NCBI GenBank assembly: GCA_001687465.1
Contig: LVLI01000228.1
Span: 1 to 64,000, forward strand
DNA length: 64,000 nt
Direction: 5' to 3'
Source of the DNA: Halocafeteria seosinensis
Taxonomy: Eukaryota; Sar; Bigyra; Bicosoecida
Positions 34,977-45,883 of this stretch are shown piece by piece; the stretch's first letter is position 1; the number at the start of each line of letters is the position of its first letter. The notes beneath the pieces are model-generated. The model saw nothing but the letters and a program-made list of their open reading frames with translations. It made no database searches and was not told the origin of the DNA. The translations under genes and the position numbers were made by a program.

Positions 34977-35962
34977 TGCATACTGATTGGCTGGTATCAA
35001 CCAGAAGTCGAGGCACTAAGAGAGGGCACTCTGGGGTACTGCAGGTATATACTTTCCGAATAAGAAATGCAATAGGATATCAGTCTGTCTGATGCCTGCA
35101 TGACCAAAATACGACAAACTCGAGAGAAGCGCTTGTCGTATGTATACTTCCTGGTACCGTAGAGCAGTCCCAGGAAATCAATTCCCCTGTAGAGACCATG
35201 CCACAGCAGACAATGCCACAACATCTCGTCCCTCCTTTCGCAAAACTAATAGACTGAAGAGTGCTTATTAATTGACACATCATTTCGGCTGAACGTACGT
35301 TCACCGCTTCTATTCCCGCTCCAGGGAATTTAGCCGCCCAGGAACAGTCGAGCTCCAAGCTAACCATACCTGCCCCTCCTTGGCTGTGCTTGTTCGAGTA
35401 CCGTCACTGTATGAACCTTCCGTATGTGGCAGTCCGTGGTGGGACTACCGTGGCAACGGTACCGCGTACAGTATCTACCCGAGCGGCAGGGAAAGAAAAC
35501 AACGACCCCTGAGGCAGCAACGTAGAAGAAGAAGTTCCAGACTCTCCTCGTGGTGGTAAGTCAGCTCGACCACAGCATGCATCTTACGTGGGAACCTTTT
35601 AATGGTTCTTCAGCATGCAGTGGTACCGATGAGAAGGAGTATACTCAATGAGCATGCGGTACAGATAGTAAAAAGGACCTTTGGCGCTATACAAAGTTAT
35701 GTGGACGAACGCAGGTGAAAGATGCCAGATTTATAGACAAACTGGATGGAATATGCAAGAAGAGGTGGATTATACATCATCGTCTCCAGAGCTATGGCAT
35801 ACTGGGTTCCTGAAGGTGTACTCCAAGACTCAGTGGGAACTACGGACGCCTGGAAAGCGACAAACACCAACAGAAACGATTCCCTGTTGTCCAACTTCAT
35901 GGACATGCTGTACATATGACGGAAGGATGCCTCTTAATCCAGCGTTCGAAGGAATCTCCTTT
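34977..35962. other. 986-nt intergenic region
   Basis: Upstream of the first GLUG gene. The GLUG frame is open from 35681 but lacks a convincing signal start there, so an upstream exon is possible. Nothing else is recognised. Confidence 0.4.
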
Positions 35963-37648
35963 ATGCGAATTGTTTGGCGAGTCCTTACAGCTTCCTTCCT
36001 GATTGCGCAGATTGTCTCTGCGAAACGCAGCAATGGGACTTGCGGCAAAGAATTGGGGTATAATTCTAACACTCATACCCATATCAACGCCAAAAGGCCT
36101 TCGTGCTATGGACGCATCCCCTCCAAGAGATCACTTTGGTTTACCGCTGTCGTTGTTCTCCTCGCGAGTGTACCTCTACTGCCAGCATGGGCTGCGGACC
36201 TGAGAGGCAGTATCATGGATGGAAACGAGCCATGCTTCTATTTTATTCCTGAGCACAGTGTGTTTCGATTGAACTGCAGCACACTAGAATGGAGATTACA
36301 TGGATATGAGAATAGCACCCATATTACTCTTGATGTTACAGAGATATTCGAAGGAGGAGGCAATACCATTGACCTCACTGACATTAACAATTTCGAAGGC
36401 TTGTTTGCAATCAGCGAGAATGTCGCCTCATTCGATAAAGCTCCAGTGATTCGGAATGTTCATATGCGAAACGGAAGAACTGCCGAACAAGGTGGGTTCA
36501 TCGTTCGAAGTCATCAAGGATATTTCATTGTCGATTCGTGTAGCTCATCTGGCATAATCAACTCGCACGGTGGGGGAATATGCGGTTACCGGTGTGGACG
36601 TGATGATGGTGATGAAATCCAGATTACGCAGTCCTATTCCACCGGAGTAATTGAAGGAAATTGGGCAGGTGGCATCACGGGACGCGGAGTAGGATACAAC
36701 GGAGGCACAGTCCGTATAGCTTGGTGCTTTTCCACAGGGAACATTGAAGGAGAATGGGCTGGTGGTATCTGTGGGGATAGCGCCGCTGATACAAAAGGCC
36801 AGTTGTCTATCACTCATTCGTATTCAACAGGAAACATGGTTGGAAGCTATAGTGGCGGTATTGTGGGTGGGCGTGCGGGCTTGAAATCAGGCCTAGTGAG
36901 TATCCGTGAATGCTATACGACCGGGCAAATTGTTGCAGATTTTAGTGGTGGAATTGCTGGCGGACGAACAGCAGGCAGGGGAGAAGTTTACGTTGCAGAT
37001 TGCTATTCGACAGGTGATATTCGCGGTATGCACTCGGGAGGCATTGCAGGAGGCATGACAGGAGTAACAGGCAACTTACGCATTACTAATGTGTACGCTT
37101 CGGGTAGCATTAATTCTGCAGCTTATGCTGCTGGAATCGTAGGGAGTGTAATCTCAGAAGTAAGCAAAGACGGTGGAATTCAAATTGAGTATTCTGTCTA
37201 CAATGCCAATGACAGTGGTGATAAAGCTGCAATGGTGGGGAACGCTGGGCAAATCATAAACACTGTAAATTCCACTGGAACTTCTGGAGACATTAATGAT
37301 ATCCGAGGTAAACTATACGAACTAGCTGGAATGGGTGTATGGGATGCTTCTATATGGACTTTGAATGGTAGTGCTGCTTTGCCACTCCTGTGCTTTCAAC
37401 TGCCTTTTGCCTGTCCCACCACCATATCTAAAGGAACTCCGTCCCCATTGGCTTCTGCGTCCATGAGCCCTAGCCTATCGCCGGTCAACACTCCTCTGTC
37501 TATCCCTTCACCTATAGTTGGGGATTCTTCGCCGTTGCCAGATCCTCCGCATCCGTCAAAGGCTTCACATAGGACAGTTTCACTCCGAAGCGGTAGACAC
37601 ATCGTCAAGTTGCCTCTCACACAAGTGCTATGCGACGGGACGAAATAG
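35963..37648 (+). CDS. Secreted GLUG-repeat protein 1
   Basis: 561 residues from ATG 35963. The start is tentative: MRIVWRVLTASFLIAQIVSA is a good signal peptide, but a second hydrophobic stretch (FTAVVVLLASVPLLPAWA) follows about 60 residues later, so an intron between them is possible. The core has about six GLUG-type repeats of 33-37 residues, each of the form YSTGxIxG-xGGIxGG (YSTGVIEGNWAGGITG, FSTGNIEGEWAGGICG, YSTGNMVGSYSGGIVGG, YTTGQIVADFSGGIAGG, YSTGDIRGMHSGGIAGG). GLUG repeats are known from bacterial surface proteins and algal genomes, probably forming a beta-solenoid. A Ser/Pro-rich tail follows (ASMSPSLSPVNTP). Paralogue of the protein at 48113-49858. Confidence 0.8.
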   Translation: MRIVWRVLTASFLIAQIVSAKRSNGTCGKELGYNSNTHTHINAKRPSCYGRIPSKRSLWFTAVVVLLASVPLLPAWAADLRGSIMDGNEPCFYFIPEHSVFRLNCSTLEWRLHGYENSTHITLDVTEIFEGGGNTIDLTDINNFEGLFAISENVASFDKAPVIRNVHMRNGRTAEQGGFIVRSHQGYFIVDSCSSSGIINSHGGGICGYRCGRDDGDEIQITQSYSTGVIEGNWAGGITGRGVGYNGGTVRIAWCFSTGNIEGEWAGGICGDSAADTKGQLSITHSYSTGNMVGSYSGGIVGGRAGLKSGLVSIRECYTTGQIVADFSGGIAGGRTAGRGEVYVADCYSTGDIRGMHSGGIAGGMTGVTGNLRITNVYASGSINSAAYAAGIVGSVISEVSKDGGIQIEYSVYNANDSGDKAAMVGNAGQIINTVNSTGTSGDINDIRGKLYELAGMGVWDASIWTLNGSAALPLLCFQLPFACPTTISKGTPSPLASASMSPSLSPVNTPLSIPSPIVGDSSPLPDPPHPSKASHRTVSLRSGRHIVKLPLTQVLCDGTK

Positions 37649-37787
37649 AAACCATGCCGGTGGCTTCATGCAATGTTTACTTCCTTCCTCTGGCACGCTA
37701 GTTCTCCAACGTCGCCACGGGATGCGAGATTCTGAGTACAGTGGAACCTCCTGCATGCGTCTTTAAGCGTATCAACAACCCACTTAC

Positions 37788-37821
<34 letters not shown>

Positions 37822-38355
37822 CATTGCCTCGCATTCAATGCACAGTGGAGAATTACTCTGTATGGTCATGTCGCTGCTCGTGGACACCACATCGATCGAT
37901 CCCCATTTATCCCCGCGGAGAATGTGACGTTGTTACATACACTGCATGCACATGCGTGAATAGTTTAGTATGGGACAACTTTCCATACGCCGGTGCGGTG
38001 CACATGAAAGTTGGAGGGAGGAAGTTCCAACATGCACAGCACAGGCAAAGGGAAATTCGGAGTGACACGGACCGCCACACGGTGCAGCAAATGATGATCC
38101 TGTCGTTGCCTACCACCCCCACTGTTGCGTAGTACATTGACACAGATTTCCAACTACTCCTGCTGGAATCCGTGTCCATGGCCGTCCGAACGGGAAGCAA
38201 AGAACAATAGAACACTTGCTTGCTTGCTGGAATTCCCCTTCTGATCACACACACCCACACACAAAAAAAAAGACCCTAACCCGGTGGTACCGTAGTTTAA
38301 TTATTTGTAATGTTATTCGTGATTCCCAGGATAGTGTACTAGCAGCAAGTCGAAA
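37649..38355. other. Intergenic with AG microsatellite
   Basis: Non-coding interval between the GLUG gene and GST. Besides the microsatellite I see no feature. Confidence 0.4.
37791..37819 (+). repeat. AG dinucleotide microsatellite
   Basis: About 14 AG units just downstream of the GLUG gene. Confidence 0.95.
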
Positions 38356-39256
38356 ATGAACGTGAAATATTTCAATATCCGCGGCCGTGGGGAGCCCATT
38401 CGCATCACTTTGGCGGATTCCGGGGCAGAATGGAAGAATGATACCGTCCCTCGGGATGAATGGCGTGCTCTCAAGGACACTGGGCTCGAGGATGGCACCA
38501 TCCCCTTCGGCCAGATGCCCGTGTTGGAAGATGGAGCGCATAAATACGTCCAAATGAACGGTATGGAGCCCCAGAACCTTGGCGCAAGGATGCGTTTTCA
38601 CGGTGTTCCACGCTCTATTCTACAGCTATCCTCCGTCATGTAGCTCGCAAATTAGGGAAATACTACGGATCCACCGAGTATGAGCAAAGCTTGGTTGACA
38701 TGTACTTGGATGGAGCCGAAGATCTGCGCAACAAGTACTCTGGCCTCGCCTACCGAGGGGGATTTGTAAGTTCTACAGTAATTCAAACGCCTGCAATCAT
38801 ACATAATTGCAAAGTTCATAGTGTGCTTGTTATTGATGGGATCGCAGGAGAATGACAAGGAACTGTCCGAAGCGTTGATGGATTCCTCCAAGGGAATTGT
38901 GGGCTCAACTGGATTGCTGGATAAGTTCGAGCGTATCCTGAGCCGCAATGGAACCAAATTCCTTGTCGGGGCAGAAGTAAGTTTTTGTTTTCTTCACTTT
39001 GTTTATCTGTGTAACTCATATATTATCTATTGCCTTCTGTTCAACACTCCAGCCCACGATTGCTGACTTTTCACTCTTCTGCGTCATCGATGACATGATG
39101 GTCGTTGCTCCCGGCATTCTCAGTGAGTTCCCGAAGCTGTCAGCTTGGTTCAATAATGTTCGCTCTCGCCCGAACATCGCATCATATTTAGATAGCAACC
39201 CTGAGAACCGTAAGCAAGTAAACGGCAACCAACTTGGCAGTGGCTTCAGTTTGTAA
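38356..39256 (+). CDS. GST: Glutathione S-transferase, sigma-like class
   Basis: Four exons (38356-38560, 38626-38765, 38848-38976, 39053-39256) give 225 residues, the normal cytosolic GST length. It conjugates glutathione to electrophiles. Thioredoxin-fold N-domain: [13 protein letters not shown] with catalytic Tyr (Y5), W for GSH binding, and [10 protein letters not shown] with the cis-Pro. Intron 1 splits [14 protein letters not shown], the SNAIxR-type motif. The all-helical C-domain ends with [15 protein letters not shown] and [15 protein letters not shown], matching sigma/alpha/mu classes. Every junction restores a conserved motif, so the model is firm. Short introns (65, 82, 76 nt). Confidence 0.95.
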
Positions 39257-39734
39257 GCGTATAAGAGTCCTATATCGACTACGTGACGTCCGTTAGCGTA
39301 TCGACTGCATACTAGCGTACAATATCAATCGTACAGTATAAAAATTTGTACTAGTTGCTTTGCCAGTCTAGCTGTTAAAGTCTACTTTTAGCTTGAAAGT
39401 GCGTCGATTCTGCAGTAGCAGCTCATGATCAAAATTTCACAGTTGGCTTTGACAGCCAGCTGCGCCCAAGACGAGTTGATCCCGTGTGCATTGCCACCAT
39501 CTTGCTGTTACGCTATTAGGACCATTGACTCAAAGCAAACTTATGTGCGATTTACTGTAGACCACTCCTGTATGCGTGGGCCACTAGTACCGTAAGCTTC
39601 CATGATGGTGGGAACATCATGAATGAGTGTCAGTGGGTGAAGTGTACCATAAGAAACGTTCAGGAATATCGTCAGCTTGCAGAGGATCGATATAACTCAT
39701 GCGTTTCTGTAACTTCTGAGATGAGCTTTTAACT
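39257..39734. other. Intergenic region
   Basis: 478 nt downstream of GST, before the Cys-rich secreted protein. No feature recognised. Confidence 0.4.
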
Positions 39735-41476
39735 ATGACGTATCATAGCCCACATCTCCTGCTTGCTGCTGGAATTGTGTTTTCTTGGGGTGTCGTTGGA
39801 TTCCTTCGTGCGGTGCGGTGTGAAGCACTGCCGGCATTCCCGACGTTCGAGCACTACTTGGATTTCGAGTGGGATATAGACCCTTCTTTTCCAGTCGTGC
39901 ATGGAGGAAACTTTTCGATCGAAGCGAATCTTTGGCGTTTCTTCTTTAATGCGGACAACACACCACCCAATGAAGCTGGTAGTGGAGTGCGGGGAAACAC
40001 GCAGCAGGGCTCCACTGTGAGCCTCCACAACGTAAGTCTTTTCGGAACGCACCAAGTGTGCGTCAACTGGTCCCACTATGCAGGAGGTGGGAACCATGAG
40101 GCTTCATACTTTGGGGTTGCGGCAAACTTGCACTCAATACAGCGGAACACCCAAGATGCACGCTGGTTTTTGCTAAACCGTGCCCAGAGTGGTGCTGATA
40201 ATTTTCCCCAGCGACTAAACTGCTTAAACGTAAGCGAAGCGTCCGAGTCTCATCAGCTATTCGGCGTAGGTGTTGGCGCACAGGTCAGTACGTCTCTAAG
40301 AGATCAGTTCCTCGAGTTAAAGGTTTGGGAATTGTTTAAAGTGATGCTAGATGGAACTACATTGAAAATCTCTATCCGATAGACTGTCCTGCTGGGACAT
40401 CTAGAACTGATACCAGAGTCTCGTGCGTGCAGTGCCCGCCTGATACCGTATCGGAGGACGGGCAGAATGGGTGTCAGGTGTGTTCTTTTGACTTAATGCC
40501 GAACAGTGGACAAGCGTTGTGTGTGCCCCGAAAACAAATTCCAACTGCCCGAAATAAAAAACGTATGCCTGTCTTCGAGAATTACATACGTTACGGGGGC
40601 AACGTTTCTTTAGAGGAGACTCATATGAGTTTATCTGTATTGGCTAACAATGTGAATGCCAATGAAACAGCTGAGGGAGAGCAAGCCGTAGGATTTCACA
40701 ACGTCAGTCTCTATGGAGCATCGCAACTGTGCGTCCGCTGGTCTCACTTATCTGTTCAAGGTGGGAATAGATTCGACGGTTACTTTTCTTACTTTGGCAT
40801 TGGCAATAACCTTAGTTCATTGCAAGCTCGTTGGATTCAAACAAACCAGACGGCATTGCGATGGTTCGAGCAAGCTGGTGTGGAATCAAATCCCCCTGTT
40901 AAAGAGGAACACTGTTTCGACGTGCAAGCATTTTCGGAGTCCACTGCCTCTTATGCGGTTTCGGTAGGAGCTTACTGTAGATGCAGTGCTTCGGAAGTTG
41001 CAAAGCTTGTGGTTTGGCGCATTTCGAGAGTGATGGAAGATGGGACAGTGAAGAATATCTATCCTGTACGTTGTCCGGCTGGAATGCATCCCGAGCATGG
41101 CCAAGTGTCATGTAGTTACTGCCCTCATGGTACTTTTGCTGCGGACGATGGACTTTCCGGATGCTCCCGCTGTCCCAAAGGGAGATTCCAAAACGAACTG
41201 GGGCAAGCGGAGTGCCAGCAATGTCAGCGAGGTTACTTTCAGGACATGACCCATGCCGACTCTTGCAAGCCTTGCGGAGCTGGAAGATTGCAGGATAAAC
41301 CGGGCCAAGATCATTGTGATTCCTGCGTTCCCGGTTATTTTCAGGATAAAGAGGCCAGATTAATGTGCAATCGCTGCTCGAAAGGTCGATATCAACCTTA
41401 TGAAGGTCAGTCTACTTGCGTTGGAAAGTTTATGGAGGTACCAGATCAGCGTCCTAAGCGTGTGGTATCGACCTGA
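39735..41476 (+). CDS. Secreted protein with duplicated domain and GCC2/GCC3-like Cys repeats; one frameshift
   Basis: Signal peptide (LLLAAGIVFSWGVVGFLRAV) then two copies of a domain of about 190 residues. Shared marks: HNVSLFGTHQVCVNWSH versus HNVSLYGASQLCVRWSH, YFGVAANLHSIQ versus YFGIGNNLSSLQ, and LKVWELFKVMLDGT versus LVVWRISRVMEDGT. Each is followed by CPAG...C..C modules like those of GCC2/GCC3 (ephrin-receptor-like) proteins; five run in tandem at the end. The reading frame breaks near 40365: frame one stops at 40380-40382, while the homologous continuation KNLYPIDCPAG lies one base away. Copy 2 (KNIYPVRCPAG) shows where one base is missing, inside an AAAA run. So this is either a recent pseudogene or a homopolymer sequencing error. 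The domain itself is unidentified; a lectin-like or adhesion role is only inference. Confidence 0.7.
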
Positions 41477-41581
41477 CCAAGAAGGAATTAACAGCCTGTC
41501 TATTCCCTGTGACACTCGAATGGCACGACATCAACACAGACAAACACACCAGTTAAGGTGCAGTGGGTTCGGAAACGTGTA

Positions 41582-42723
41582 TTAGCAGTAACGTGTGATT
41601 CGATGTTGGAAGTTATCGAATGCTTGCTTGGTCATAACCACATTTTCTACCTTCAACATATCCAAGACGTTCAGCTTCTGCATACGGGGCAAACAGTGAT
41701 AAGCGAATTCGTGGCGTATTGAGAAGAATATCCGTTAACTCACCTGATCTGTTATGAGGTCTAGATGCTTCAAATTCCTTATTGCATTGGTAAATGGAGC
41801 ATCATCGTCGACTTGGGAATCCACAAAGAGTGTTCGATTTCGCTTCATTTGTTCTGAAATGTTTAACTGCTCCAAGACCGGTTTTATATCTTTCGTCTTG
41901 TGGGAGTCACTTTGAAGAGCATCCACTACCATTAACTGATTATTCCATAATTTATAATTGAGTGTGCTTCGGAGTGCATATCTCCTCACTTTCTTAGGCA
42001 CACTAAATGTCCAATCTCTAACACGCGGGGGATGCGCCTTGGGGCCTCCAATTCGTCCCGGGACTCTGCAGGTGCATGGGTACGGCGATCATAATCGCAC
42101 ACAAGCGAATATAAGTTAGAAAGATCATACCTTGCTTCACCCACACGAGCCATGCCTAATCCTTTCTGCGGTCTCAGTTTTATGCCCGATCCGGCCACCT
42201 CTCCCCGTTGTTTCGCTTCAAAGTATCCCTTCCTCCGGTTGGCTTGTTGCCACAGGACCACCCTGTGGATGATGTCCCTCCGCAAGGGAGTCTCTGCTAT
42301 GGTCTGATTGACCTGTATATGCTCTCCAGAGGGGGAACCACTCGAAAAATGGTAAATCGGGAGCTGCAGGTCCGATTTTCCCCCTTTGGAGAGGTCCACC
42401 ATGACCTCCATGGGGACCGGAACTCCATCTTGTTGGTAGATATATGACCCTTCTACCTTATGTGAGGCATCCTGCTCGTACTGGGAGGATAGTATGCTTG
42501 CATCATCTAAATAAAGGTTGGAAGGCAGCTCCGAAGGACGCATTTCCGTCTCTTCAGAAGCACTCTCATTCCGGTTCATTGACGCTGTCGATGAGCAGTA
42601 TGAACATACGGAGCCATGGGTCCCCACTAGAGGCCTAATAGAGCTTGGATAGGCAGTGAATGGGGCATTAAATGGCCTCAATGCCCTGACACCCAGGCGC
42701 TGGAAACTAGCTATGCGCATCAT
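41582..42723 (-). CDS. MRPL4: Mitochondrial ribosomal protein uL4m
   Basis: Three exons (42723-42131, 42065-41744, 41677-41582) give 336 residues. uL4 binds large-subunit rRNA and lines the exit tunnel. Signatures: VVLWQQANRRKGYFEAKQRGEV, the loop LRPQKGLGMARVGEAR, then across intron 1 VPGRIGGPKAHPPR and VPKKVRRYALRSTL, and the C-terminal LNVLDMLKVENVVMTKQAF. The N-terminal 100 residues are Arg/Ser-rich (MMRIASFQRLGVRALRPF), fitting a mitochondrial presequence; a plastid form is less likely given the long extension and the VPMEVMVDL style. Its introns are 65 and 66 nt. It is transcribed toward the frameshifted Cys-rich gene, 105 nt away. Confidence 0.92.
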
Positions 42724-43130
42724 TTCCTCAGTCGATCGTGAAACTATACACCACAACTCAGGGAAAATGATTGCCAGAAAAGTTAATTATCAACAGGACA
42801 ATGGTGGTATACTACGGTGCATACAATCAACACAATATGTCGTCTAATAAAGTGGCAGAAAAGATTGTCGTCTATGGAGCAAAACTCGAAAGAGTTCGGA
42901 ACTCAACCAACCTGGGCTGGGAAGCCATCCAAAGTGCTCTGCACGTGGTGAGACTGACAAATTGCATTGAGACAGTTTGGATTGCATCCGACAAAGTTTC
43001 AAAGCACGAAAACAACTTGGATGTCAGTAAGCATATAAAGCGTTCGTGAGAGAGTCTTAGCAACGTTTACGAAACCGGCACGACTCAAGGTGGTGGCTCC
43101 AAGAATAGAATAAACACACAACAAGAACCC
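42724..43130. other. Intergenic, uL4m promoter and NHX 3' flank
   Basis: 407 nt; both neighbours are on the minus strand. A 92-codon ORF on the plus strand has no motifs and is not called. Confidence 0.4.
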
Positions 43131-44993
43131 TTAGTCTTCATTATCCAGTTCGACGTCCGAAGGAGACCTGTATTCATCATCGTCGAAACTCCCGACACCG
43201 TACCCAAAGAACTCGCCTCTACCAGAGCCAATATCACCATCGTACATAGAAGAACTTCGAGACGTCTGCCCCGGCCGTTCTAACAGTGGTTCTCGCTGGG
43301 CAGGTTGGTTTCCTGTTCCGTTTTCGTCAGAAGTTCCATATCCAGCACCATTTGCATTGGAGGCAGAAGCAGCATTAGTGAGGGACTGGTGCTCAGCAGT
43401 CTCCACCGCGGTCGGTTTTCCACCAAAGTATCGTTTCATCACTTTTTTGTCAAAACTCTTGAACCAGACATGAAACCCGGATCGTTCAACTCTCTCAAGT
43501 GGAGTATTTTTGTTGCGGCCAGCTGCGTCCTCAATTGCCATATCCTCCGCTTCTCCGCCCCCATCTACGTCCGCCTCAGAACGTTTCATATCGAATCGAC
43601 CTAGGATTGGCTCCGTTAGACCACCAGCTACTACAGTGGTAAATATGACGATTGATAGGGTGGTCGTGACAATGTAAACATTGGACTCCTTCCACCCATC
43701 AACTTTGGGCATATTCAAGCTAAGCGCAAATGCAATGGCTCCTCGTAGACCAGCAAACCAGATCACAAACTGCATTTTCGCCGGAATCTTGAGCTTCCGT
43801 CGCAGATTTGCCAGGTTTGCTAAAGGAAAAGTATTCAGCGCGCGACCTATCAAGCAGCACAGAATACCAAGTGAAATGAATTGTGCGCTCCATTTACCGT
43901 ACTCTCCTGTGAAAACGACCATTCCCATATATGCATATACGACGGTCTCTGTTGTGTGAGCAAATGCTTTGAAAATGTATCGGGACGTTTCTCGAGTCAG
44001 GGTACTCATGTTATACCAGTTGTAATGACTCAGTACGATACCCGTGAAGAAGAGAGACATTATTCCTGAAAGCTCAATTGATTCACCCACAGCATATGAG
44101 GCATATGCGAACAAGAAAAGCACTGTTATCTCCTTCGATGGATACTTCATCAAATTACTGTGCTTGAAAATGAAGCATGCCAATAGTCCCATAACTACTC
44201 CCAGCACAATGGAGCCTAACGCAATCCCGAAAAACTTGAGTATTATCAATATATAGTCATCAAACGTGTCCAGTTTACTTCCGCTTCCTGTTAGACTCGC
44301 AAACGTATTAAAAAGAACGATTGAGACAGCATCATTCAGGACGCTCTCTCCAAAAACCAGGGAATACAGTAGTTTGTCACAGTTGATCTCAGGATGTCCC
44401 ATGATACTTAGGGTAGCGACGGGATCCACCGCGGAGATGAGGGCTCCAAACAGAAGACTCTGTAGCGGATTCTTACTGTCGATGGGAATCACCCCCGATT
44501 TAGCGAACCCGTAAATAAGTCCCCCAATAACGAATGCAGAGACCAGCGTGCCGAGGACCGCAAACATGATAATCGTCATAAAGTTCCGAAAGAATCGTTT
44601 CCGTTTGAGCGTGTACCCCGCTTCGAAAATAATCGGCGGTAGCAGCAAGAAGAAGAAGAGTTCGGGTTGAAATCGCAGTACACTTAATTCTGTCTCATCA
44701 CTGATAACGAGCCGTGCAATTCCACCCACGATCATGCCCAAGAGCATGGTGGCCGCCGATTCCGGCAGGTAAAAGATCCTGTACTTTTTGATCACGTAGC
44801 TCAGGGTCAAGGCCATACCAATGAGGAAGATGGCTAAGAGCGCATTGATCGACGCGAATTCGTGCTTATCAGCTGCTACGCCTTGTATACAGAGCCATAA
44901 TGTCCCCATCAGGAAACACCACGAGAGCGAATACCTCTCTATCCAGGGCCTCTTGTCCCCTTTAGGGCCGCGGGATCGATGCCGCATTGTCAT
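43131..44993 (-). CDS. NHX: Na+/H+ exchanger, NHX/CPA1 family
   Basis: Single exon, 620 residues from ATG 44993 (the frame is open upstream but without ATG). CPA1 exchangers swap Na+ or K+ for H+; the intracellular NHX type acts at endosome, Golgi or vacuole. Motifs: an N-terminal signal-like TM, FFFLLLPPIIFEAGYTLKRK (amiloride-site region), SAVDPVATLSIMG, GESVLNDAVSIVLFNTF (the ND transport motif), SGIMSLFFTGIVLSHYNW, and GLRGAIAFALSL. About 11-12 TMs. The cytosolic tail (about 170 residues) is acidic and Ser-rich with Gly runs. Closest to endosomal NHE6/7/9 or NHX5/6 by motif style. Confidence 0.93.
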   Translation of the reverse strand: MTMRHRSRGPKGDKRPWIERYSLSWCFLMGTLWLCIQGVAADKHEFASINALLAIFLIGMALTLSYVIKKYRIFYLPESAATMLLGMIVGGIARLVISDETELSVLRFQPELFFFLLLPPIIFEAGYTLKRKRFFRNFMTIIMFAVLGTLVSAFVIGGLIYGFAKSGVIPIDSKNPLQSLLFGALISAVDPVATLSIMGHPEINCDKLLYSLVFGESVLNDAVSIVLFNTFASLTGSGSKLDTFDDYILIILKFFGIALGSIVLGVVMGLLACFIFKHSNLMKYPSKEITVLFLFAYASYAVGESIELSGIMSLFFTGIVLSHYNWYNMSTLTRETSRYIFKAFAHTTETVVYAYMGMVVFTGEYGKWSAQFISLGILCCLIGRALNTFPLANLANLRRKLKIPAKMQFVIWFAGLRGAIAFALSLNMPKVDGWKESNVYIVTTTLSIVIFTTVVAGGLTEPILGRFDMKRSEADVDGGGEAEDMAIEDAAGRNKNTPLERVERSGFHVWFKSFDKKVMKRYFGGKPTAVETAEHQSLTNAASASNANGAGYGTSDENGTGNQPAQREPLLERPGQTSRSSSMYDGDIGSGRGEFFGYGVGSFDDDEYRSPSDVELDNED

Positions 44994-45370
44994 GGTATTG
45001 CACTGAACACCTCTGAATGGACGTCGAATGAGAAATGACACTGTATATAGTGCATAAAGGGTCGAATTCCCCACCCGCAAAGCGGAGACAAGGCACAACA
45101 CGGCCCTCGTTTACAAGCTCCAAGACAAGCTTTGGAGGGAGCGGTGAGATATGACCGTACTTCTACGCCATGGTCCTATCTGTAGTATCAATAGCCTATC
45201 TACCGTGTATCATAGCGCAGTTTATTCGCAAAGAGTTCCCACAATGAAACAATCATTTCGTTCGCTTACCCTGCGGAACGAAGCAAGTGAAGTCGTGGGT
45301 GTCACGTCACGGGAACGATGGTTCTCGCTTACATTACATTTCGTACAGTGATACCATACTTTTGCGGCCC
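44994..45370. other. NHX upstream region
   Basis: Holds the NHX 5' flank and the edge of the retroelement island. No gene seen. Confidence 0.4.
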
Positions 45371-45646
45371 TTACTGCTTGTTGAGATAGTACAGTACACA
45401 AGAAATCGTGTTCACACACCTGCATATATTTTTCAGTATGGGTTGTTGCGTCCCAGGTTGTGGGTACTGTATTCCAGCATTCCATGTACTGGTACTGTAC
45501 TCGTCAACTACCGCTGCCTTCATGAGTGGATCCTTGAGGTATAGAGCGAACCGCAGGGGCTCTATCGGTTCCCCTTGCTTGAATCCTGGGAGTGCTCGAA
45601 TGGGTCGGCATTCCCAGGTCAGTTCATTGCCGTCCCCATATGACAA
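45371..45646 (-). mobile_element. Reverse transcriptase palm fragment (minus strand)
   Basis: Minus-strand frame reads RALPGFKQGEPIEPLRFALYL then KDPLMKAAV. GxxQGEPxxPLxFAL is the RT block just before the YxDD box. The fragment ends where homology to the inverted partner begins to diverge, and no YxDD follows. 5' and 3' parts are missing. Confidence 0.65.
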
Positions 45647-45883
45647 TAGGGCGTCCGATGGAACTCCTGTGGTTCGCCGTATGCCTCAAGTACCCACTCA
45701 CGAAGGCAGCGGAGGCATACCCGGCGTGTACAACCATCACGGCATACCTAGATGACATAGTCATTCAGGAACTGCCGGCGGAAGCACGTGCAGCATTCAA
45801 TCTGTTCAGGAAGAACTGCAGCTAGTCGGACTGAAAACCAACAGGGAGAAGACGCATACAATGTACCAATAACTCCGGCAACA
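45640..45883 (+). mobile_element. Reverse transcriptase palm fragment with YLDD box (plus strand)
   Basis: Plus-strand frame reads RPMELLWFAVCLKYPLTKAAEA then ITAYLDDIVIQELP; YLDD is the RT catalytic box. A one-base shift near 45808 separates ARAAFNLF from EELQLVGLKTNREKTHTMY, which matches the segment expected after YxDD. It is homologous and inverted with respect to the adjacent minus-strand copy. Confidence 0.75.
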
